Source: Orthonyx spaldingii
Taxonomy: Eukaryota > Chordata > Aves > Passeriformes > Orthonychidae
Length of the DNA: 64,000 nucleotides
Assembly: GCA_013397795.1 (NCBI GenBank)
Contig: VZTJ01003854.1
Span: forward strand, 354,814 to 418,813
Direction: 5' to 3'
Part shown: in pieces, positions 57,200-64,000 of the stretch
Position numbering within the stretch: position 1 is the stretch's first letter
Layout of the letters: every line of letters starts with the position of its first letter
Position numbers and translations under genes: made by a program
The notes under the pieces: generated by a model
Told to the model about the DNA's origin: nothing
The model's database searches: none
What the model saw: the letters and a program-made list of their open reading frames with translations, nothing else

Positions 57200-60100
57200 T
57201 AGAGAAGAGGTGAAAAGGATCATTTCACGCCAGTATCAGCTCCTCTACACAGTCAGGAAAAACACCACCACATCTGGCTTTAGCACCTCCAAAAGACCAC
57301 ACAGAGTATTTTCACTTTAAAGCAGGACAATGTTTATAATGTACTAACTGATGTAATCAGGACAATCCCAGAGTCCAGTTTTCCAAGACAGCCATTGTTC
57401 CAGGAGGGAGAAGAAAGACCTCTCTGGATTTGGTTTCTTACTTGTATTGGTTTTGACTGTGGAGTTTGTATTGTTTGAGCTGCCCTTGTCCCACCAGCTG
57501 ATGTGGTCTGGATGACAGCTGTCCCGACCTGTGGCTGAAGTGTCAGCGGGTCCCAGTAACCCCACAGGAGCTGCAAAGGGATTTGCCTGTGGTGTTCAAA
57601 GCATGTGCCCACAGGCTGCACCCTTCTCACGGGGTCTGTCCCTTCTCTCCCACCCACCCCGGTGTCCTGAGGACCTGCACAAGTGAGTGACCTGCTGGGC
57701 TGATGATGTGAGGTGTGGGGATGTGTTCCACTCCTCCCTTTGCAGAAGACATCACTGCTTTAGAGCAGAGGCTGCACTCAGTTCTAGTATTATAGCATGT
57801 TGTGGGGAATAATCCAGTTTCAGAGGGATATTTATTTTGTTTCTTCCCCCCTGCCATTTGGGGAAGAAGCTGTGATGGCTCCAAGTTTGGGATCAGGCAC
57901 ACCTCACTTGGCTGTGATTGGCCTTTCTTCCTGCAGTGAGGTCTCTGACAGGCCTGCTGGTGTCCTGTGCCATAGCCAGCTGTCCAGCTTGGTTGCCCTC
58001 ACCCCTGGGGGGGTTCATCGGGTCTGTTTTGAACTCAGGACTCCACAGATGCTGGATCTCAGCATCGCTGGCCTTGGAGCTCCATGCTGGGGGCAGTCAG
58101 TGTGGGACAGATGCCTTGAGCAAATGGTTCCCTCCTTGCCTGTTGAATTTAACAGCTAATTGCCCATTGCCTGGCAATTTCCAGAGCTGTCCTTGGCTCT
58201 TCAGTGTGATGCCCGTGCCCTGCTACCAGGGATGGATGAGGTGAAGGTGCTGCTGTGAGCCTGACTGTGATGGATTCAGCAATCCTCTGTGCATGACCTG
58301 AGTGTGAGTATTTGGAGCAGAGGCAATTCACGACTGGAGCCCACACAGCTCTTGTGTCTGTACCAGCAGAGGATCTTGTTCCTTCTTCCCAAGGCTTTAC
58401 TCTAACTTTGCACCACAGCTTCCGAGGGATATTAAGGCAGAGGACGGGGATAACACATGCTTAAAGGTGTGAAAGAGCCCAGCTCAGGTTCACTGTTCAG
58501 TACCACAGGGAACAGTCACAGCAATGTTTTTCCAGGCTTCTCCCAGTTAGTGTCCAACTCCTTCAGTCTTCATGAGCTCCTGTGCTATGATGGGGCATCT
58601 GTGAAAGGACAAGATGGGAGAGAAGATCTGAGCCAGGCCCCCAGCAGGTGACATGATGGCACATCAGCTCTATTGCTTTTTGCCCTGATTTCCCACAAAG
58701 TTGTGTCACTTTTTCCTAGTGGGTTGCCAGACTCCTGCTTCCTTGAAGGACGGGCAGCCAGAAGCAGCCTGGAAAAGACTTGAGCTTCATGACTGCAATT
58801 TTGCCATAAGGAGGATGATGCTGAATACTTTACCTTTCTTACTTGATGCAGGATTGGTGATCTCCTGTCCTTCATAGGAGAATGGGAGAGGAAGGGAACT
58901 TCAGAAAAGTACAGCAGGTCAGAAATCACAGCAGAATCTGGCACATGGTAGCAGGAGGCAGAGCCTAGGATTGAACTGGCTGAAAATAATTCACTAGGAT
59001 TCCATCCTGCCTTGTAGAAGTGTTTCTTCAGCTCTTAGTAATCACCAGGAAGATTGCCACATATCTGCCTAGCTCTGAGAGTTTCCTAAGGGATTCTAGG
59101 AGTGGTTTCCAAAACCCTCCTGGTTGAGTATTCATCTTACAAGTGATTTTGGAGAGTCACAGAGGGAGTGTTTGTTTGTTACAGCCCTCATCAGCGAATA
59201 CCTCACTGCTGTTTTTAAGAATTCAAGGCTGATGTTTCCCAAAATGCTCCTGTTGGCTGGATGGTCTCTGAAGTTGTGTCTGCAGATCCTGTGAGCTTCC
59301 CAGCGCTTCCCAGGGCTTCCTGGGCACCTGCAGGAGGGAGGCCCCATTCTGGTTGGTAACTTATTTTTCCTTATGGGTCTTGTAGTGACTTGTGACCAAC
59401 TGCCTTCACTCACAGAGCAGAGATGTCTGCATTCTCCACCTTCTTGCAGCTCTGTACAGAGTGGGGTCCCTTGGGAATGGTTATGTGGGGACCATGTATT
59501 TGATTCTTTTAATCAGATCCAAAGTTGTCAGGCTGGAGGAGTCTCTGGCTCTTGCCTCTTCCCAGGGAGCATCCCCTGAGAGCAGCTCAGACCTGTGGCT
59601 TTTCCCGTTCAGCTTGGGAGACAATGCAGAACAGGAGCAGATGGGTCAGAGCAGGTTCAGAGTTAGGGTTGATGGTCTTCTCTGGCTGTAAATGGCTGTG
59701 CTGTCCCTGAGGATCAGCCAGGAGCTGATGGCACTGCTTGGCTCTCTGTGCAGGCTGTGTGGTCACTGTGTTGCAGGGCTGAGGGGTGAAATCCCCCACC
59801 CATTGGGATGCAGGTCCATGGGAGCTGCTCCCAAATAGGACCAACCACAATGCCAACAGGATAGGCTGTCGTGTGCTCATCTGGGCTTCAGTTCAGCCCT
59901 GTGTAAGGGGCCAGGAAGGGTTGGACTCACACACCTCCTCCCTCTCCAAAATTAGCACAGGCTTCCCCAGGGCATCAGCCTCTGGCTGCCCTTCTGGGGT
60001 GATAAGAGACCACACTAGGGACAAACTTGGAAAGGACAAGAAGGAGATTCCCCAGCCCCTCTATTTATTTGTAAGTTTAAGTGCTATTTTTGCCTATGTG

Positions 60101-61270
60101 GTGGTGTATAAAGTACTTCACGATACTTGGTCTTACTGGGAGAGATTTCCAGGGGCAGTGGAGTGCTGATGCACCCTTGTCCTGTTGTCGATCCGGGCTG
60201 GTTCCTGTTTGTGCCTTCACTCCCCCTTCAGCTTCAGACTTGCTCTTATCTCGATCCCTGAGAGCTGGTAAGGGAGGGCTGTGCTCCCCCCAGCCTTTCT
60301 CCCAGCCTGGGAATGCCATGCTGGTTTTCCATCTGGAGCTGGGTGCTGAGCGCCGTGCCGCAGAGCGCTGGTGCGGGGTGGGGAGCAGGAGGTGACGTGC
60401 TGCTGGAGCCCTGGGCTCCGAGGGAAGGATCAGCCCCCACAGCCAGTGCCATTACCCTGACAGTTAGTGATGCTTTTCTGCTGAGAGCTGAGCCCTTATC
60501 CAGTGGGGAAAAAAAAAAAGCCTTTGGAATGGAGACTACTCAGTATTGAGTGATTTCTTCTCTAACTCTCAAAACCGAAGGGAAAAGAATCAGTCTTGCT
60601 TGGGAATGTCAGCTTTATCCCTCCTGCAGCAAGCAGAGAGCTGGAGCGAGGGGCAGCACGTGCTGGTGCCCTGTGGAGCGATGGCACCAAGCTGCCTGGG
60701 TGTTACAGCTCTTGGAATGACAGGGGCCGAGCTGCCAGCCAAGGCCTTACAGCTCCTGCCTCCCCCAGCCACCAGCAGCTCCTCTGGCTTGCAGTAGAGA
60801 TGCATGAGAGTTTCATTAAACAAAACGATGCAAATGACACTGTAAAAGTCTTAACAAAAGTTCCAGTACTCCGTTATTCAGCAGCTTTAGCAGCTCAGCA
60901 CTATCTGTAGGGAGTTATTAATACACTAAGATCCTATAGGCCTCCTGTAAGTTACCAGAAAAAAGACTATACTAGATGTATAAATGGATGATAACCTTTT
61001 ACCCATACAGTATGTATTACAATTTTGTAGCTTAGTCATTTTTTGGCTATCAGATTTTGTTAGTATGATATAAAAAAAAAAAAGACAAAAAAAAAAGGTT
61101 TGATTGCTAATGTCTATTTTGTTATTTGATTCGTTTTCTTCCTCTGTACAAAAGCTGTACAAATCTGTCTGTGTAACTCCTCCACATCTGTATTCATGTA
61201 CCATCCCCCTGTCCTGGCTTGCTGGTGTGGTGAGCTCCTACTAAACAATAAACTCTGTGGCTGAAGTTGG
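57200..61270 (+). other. CLIP2: CLIP2 3'UTR (probable extent to the proximal polyadenylation signal)
   Basis: No splice pattern or coding homology follows the stop codon. The first strong AATAAA in a suitable setting is at 61247-61252, giving a UTR of about 4 kb. An ATTAAA variant at 60815-60820 could give a slightly shorter form. The last kilobase is AT-rich with A tracts around 61070-61098 and a direct repeat of CTGTACAAA at about 61145-61163. The extent is inferred; RNA data would settle it. Confidence 0.6.
61247..61252 (+). terminator. CLIP2: polyadenylation signal AATAAA (proximal candidate for CLIP2)
   Basis: AATAAA in ctaaacaataaactctgtgg is followed within about 50 bases by GT-rich sequence (gttcagggtgttctgc), the usual arrangement for cleavage and polyadenylation. 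Confidence 0.6.
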
Positions 61271-63305
61271 GCATCCTGGGGCTGCTGGGGCACGTTCAGG
61301 GTGTTCTGCAGTGCATGAACTGTCATGAGCTGCAAGGGGCTGGGGGCACGGGGCTGTGGCACCGTTCCCCCTCGCCCTGAGCCCCAGCAGTGACCTTGAG
61401 CCATCTGTGTGTGGGCTCTGCAAGTGGCTGGAGGCTGCACAGCTGCCCTGGGGACGAGCTGAGCTGGAGCACAGTGGCATTTCCTCTTCTGCACCCCCTG
61501 CCAGAGATGGGGACAGCCAGGCCCAGCACCACCTCCTGCTTAAGGAAGCTCCTGCTGTTGAGTGTCTCCCAAGCCTCAGAGTTATTGTGCTGTTTATTAA
61601 TCCATGATTATTTTCCATCTAATTGTCTCCCCAGTCCCTCGCTGACATATCCACAGCGCCCTGAGTTGAGGAGTGTTGCAGGGTGCTGCACCAGATCCAA
61701 TCCCTGCACCTCAGCACTGATCCATACCTGTTTGAGCAGTGCCCCCTTCATTTTGCATAGGCTGTGACTGGGTCATCCTCATTCCTTCCAGCTGCTCCCA
61801 CAGACCTTCAGAGCACAGGGAAACGGGGATGGCAGTGAATCAGCCTGGGAGGAGCTGCCAGCCCCCTGCCCCTCTTCCCGCTGTGTTCCCACCCCGTGTC
61901 CATATGGATGCTCTGAGCATCACAGGGTTATGGTGTCGCCCATGAGGCAGGACTGGAGGGATTTGTGCCAGGGCTTGGTGCTTTTTTCATGGTGCAACAT
62001 CTCAGTTGGGAATTTCCTTGACTGCCTGTGGCCTGTGCCCTGGCTCAGCACTGCCCATATAGCAAGGGAACATCCATCTCCTCCTGCTGTGTTTTCCTGC
62101 ATCCAGGGACTATAGATCCTTTATAGGAAAGTACTGTTGACAGCACAAGTACAAGTGTGTTGACAGCACCAGGTGCTGTTGTGGGCTGTGCTGTACTCCA
62201 TCAGGTGGAAGGAGAATAATTCATTTGAACTTTGCTTGGGAGGAATTTCTTGCCATAGAAAGTCCAAGGATCTCAGCCCAGTGCCAGTGTGGGGCAGGGA
62301 GCTGATGAAGTTATTACATTCCTGCCCATGGCTTTTGGAGGCAGCTGCTGCTCCCTCGAGGGTGCGATCCTTTTCCAGTCCTGGGGTGGGGACTTGGCAT
62401 GGGGGGAGCGTGAGCCAGGTCTCTGCTTGGTGCTGGGAGACCCAGGAGCCACTAAAGGTGCAATTTGACTTTTGCAGGGGCTGCCTGTGTCCCCCCTTCC
62501 TGCTGCAGCCCCAATTCCAGGGACCTGGCTTGCTGAAGCACCACAGCCAGGCACCCCCAGGATGCAAATCAGGGCTGAGAATGTGCTGCCGCCCTGGCAA
62601 GGCTGTTTCCTGCCCATCCCTTTGCTGCTGAACCAATTTCCTTCTCAAAAGCTGCCAGGACAGGTGTCTCCAGGCCTGCCCCTCCCCAGGAACAATGAGG
62701 GGGAGCAGGAATGAATGGGGAGCTGCTGGTCAGAGTCTTCACCTCCATCCCAGGGAAGGCCATGGAGTAGATGAGCCTGGAGCTGTTTCCAATGGGGCTG
62801 AAGAACAAGAGGGGCTCAGGGGATCTGTGTGTCCTTCTCCCGTGAGGGGAGCACCTGGCACCTACTCACACAGAGCTGGGGCAGCGGCTGAAACATTGCA
62901 GGGCAAGGCTGCAGTCAGAGGGACCTCAGCTGCCTGGAGAAACGGGCAGATGGAACCTCCTCAAGTTCAGCCAAAGAACAGGAAGAGTCCTGTCCTGGGC
63001 AGGATCAGCCCCAGGCTGCAGGACATGCTGGGGGTGCCCGGCTGGGAAGCGACTCTGCAGAGGGGGCCTGAGAAGGAGCTCTGGGCAAGGGGCTGCCAGC
63101 CCCGCGGGAGGAAACCCGCTGGGCCACCCCTAACGCTGCCCCTCGAGACAGGGAGCAGCATATCTTCAGTGTGGCTCACTCCCAGGGTTTGGAGTGAGAG
63201 GCTGGGGAAAGGATGGGGGCCCCCAGGGCTTTCCGTGCAGCTGAAGGGCCCCCACACTGGGACAACACGAGGTCCGTGCCCTGACTCTACCATCACTGNG
63301 CCCAG
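61271..63305 (+). other. intergenic or distal-UTR sequence; GC-rich block with one undetermined base
   Basis: No gene is recognised. From about 62340 to 63300 the sequence becomes GC-rich with many CTG/CAG and CCC/GGG runs. A 210-residue plus-strand frame (62695-63327) crosses it but has biased composition, no recognisable domain and an N at 63299. GTF2IRD1 is the expected next gene by mammalian synteny, but none of its exons is visible. Confidence 0.6.
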
Positions 63306-63389
63306 ATCCCAAAGAACATCTCAGTGATTGTGAAGAGAGTCCCAGCTCGAGCTACATTAAGTATCCATGAAGCATTGGATTCCCCGTGA
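63303..63389 (+). pseudogene. short segment resembling the C-terminal part of the RBBP6 DWNN domain (fragment)
   Basis: Reading from 63306 gives IPKNISVIVKRVPA. This matches the conserved end of the ubiquitin-like DWNN domain of RBBP6 (IPKNSSVIVRRIP, from memory) at about 10 of 13 positions. Similarity stops after 63347 and the frame ends at TGA 63387-63389. Upstream, the residues before the motif are blurred by the N at 63299. No other DWNN part is seen, so this is at most a truncated retrocopy or an exon remnant, or a chance match. No function is claimed. Confidence 0.35.
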
Positions 63390-63713
63390 GGGACGTCAGG
63401 GTGTGAACTTCTTTTATGGATATGGGTTTACAAAGGCACTTGGACTGTATCTGGTCAAAGCTGCAGTTAATTTCTGTTTCCATGGGGTAGATTTTAATGT
63501 ATCTGCTCCAAAGCAGACTCACATTGTTAGGTTTTCAGGGTTGTGGTAAATCCTAAGATGATTCTCTTGGGGTTTTTTTTGGGATGATTGGGCTGAGAGC
63601 CAAGTCGCAGATCCCGTTTCCTCTGCATGAGGAGATTTCAGATTGTGTGTGTTTGCTTTTATTGGCTTTGTAGTAATGACAGGTACACACTGTAACAGTT
63701 ACGTATTATGACA
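63390..63713 (+). other. AT-richer stretch resembling a 3'UTR
   Basis: No coding frame of interest. The composition drops from GC-rich to AT-rich and the stretch runs into a strong polyadenylation signal. It could be the end of a long CLIP2 3'UTR or the UTR of the unidentified sequence at 63303. Confidence 0.4.
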
Positions 63714-63719
63714 AATAAA
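63714..63719 (+). terminator. polyadenylation signal AATAAA (distal candidate)
   Basis: AATAAA in atgacaaataaacttttaat is followed by tgtgttcccatctg and gtctggttgtctgt, a classic GT-rich downstream element. It looks stronger than the signal at 61247. The owner transcript is unknown: distal CLIP2 isoform or another short transcript. Confidence 0.55.
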
Positions 63720-64000
63720 CTTTTAATGTGTTCCCATCTGAGAAGAGTCTGGTTGTCTGTATTTGACTATTCCTTGCACTGGGGGAGGTAGGTTTGGGGA
63801 CTGTGGGGTATCTGGCAGGTACCTTGCACCCCAAATTTGGGGCTTTTGCACACTGTAGAAGAGAGACCAAGAATTCTGGACACCTCAGCGTTGTGCTTCT
63901 AAACATGGCATTGGTTTGGGGTTAATGGAAATAGGGATGCTTTGTGCTGCCCTGTCACGGCATCCTCCTGTTTGGGCTGGGTGGCACCTCACCTGGTGTT
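63720..64000 (+). other. intergenic end of the window
   Basis: Nothing recognised. Confidence 0.6.

Noticed and set aside
62695..63327. 210-residue plus-strand frame as a gene
   Set aside because: Low-complexity, GC-driven open frame with an ambiguous base; no domain, and it is in a different frame from the DWNN-like segment.
1..64000. CRISPR arrays, operons, tRNA or rRNA genes, or a bacterial defence-type system
   Set aside because: No regularly spaced repeats, no cloverleaf or ribosomal sequence, and no prokaryotic gene arrangement; all large-scale structure is explained by a vertebrate gene and transposons.

Overview
This is vertebrate nuclear DNA, almost certainly from a bird. It has GT-AG introns, long AT-rich intronic stretches, several CR1 LINE fragments with typical avian 3' ends, and LTR elements of the kind common in songbirds; the songbird placement is an inference. 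I see no bacterial, plasmid or phage features.

The window is dominated by one plus-strand gene, CLIP2, which encodes CAP-Gly domain-containing linker protein 2 (CLIP-115). Fifteen coding exons run from 20065 to 57199. They join in a continuous frame into about 1002 residues ending in a stop codon. The family is about 1046 residues long in mammals, so only a first coding exon of about 40 codons, the promoter and the 5'UTR are missing; these must lie upstream of base 1. The order of parts is: the end of a basic/Ser-rich N-terminus, CAP-Gly domain 1 (one exon), CAP-Gly domain 2 (split over three exons), a serine-rich linker, then a long coiled coil, and a short tail without the zinc knuckles of CLIP-170. 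In mammals this gene lies in the Williams-Beuren interval between RFC2 and GTF2IRD1.

Layout: 1-20064 is the 3' part of a large CLIP2 intron, with a solo LTR at 13465-14135. 20065-57199 holds the 15 exons and 14 complete introns, with CR1 fragments, a second LTR-like element, an intronic 42-bp tandem duplication, a GATA-motif cluster and a perfect 20-bp palindrome. From 57200 to about 61.27 kb is the probable 3'UTR with a polyadenylation signal at 61247. From 61.3 kb to 64 kb is intergenic or alternative distal 3'UTR. It contains a GC-rich block with one undetermined base, a 14-codon segment resembling the end of the RBBP6 DWNN domain, and a second good polyadenylation signal at 63714.

I did not find a new multi-gene system. 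The most check-worthy items are the solo LTR with clean target-site duplications, the second LTR-like element close to an exon, the DWNN-like fragment, the GATA cluster, the palindrome, the duplicated heptad-like repeat, the 35-codon cassette exon with its long polypyrimidine tract, and the tandem splice donors.
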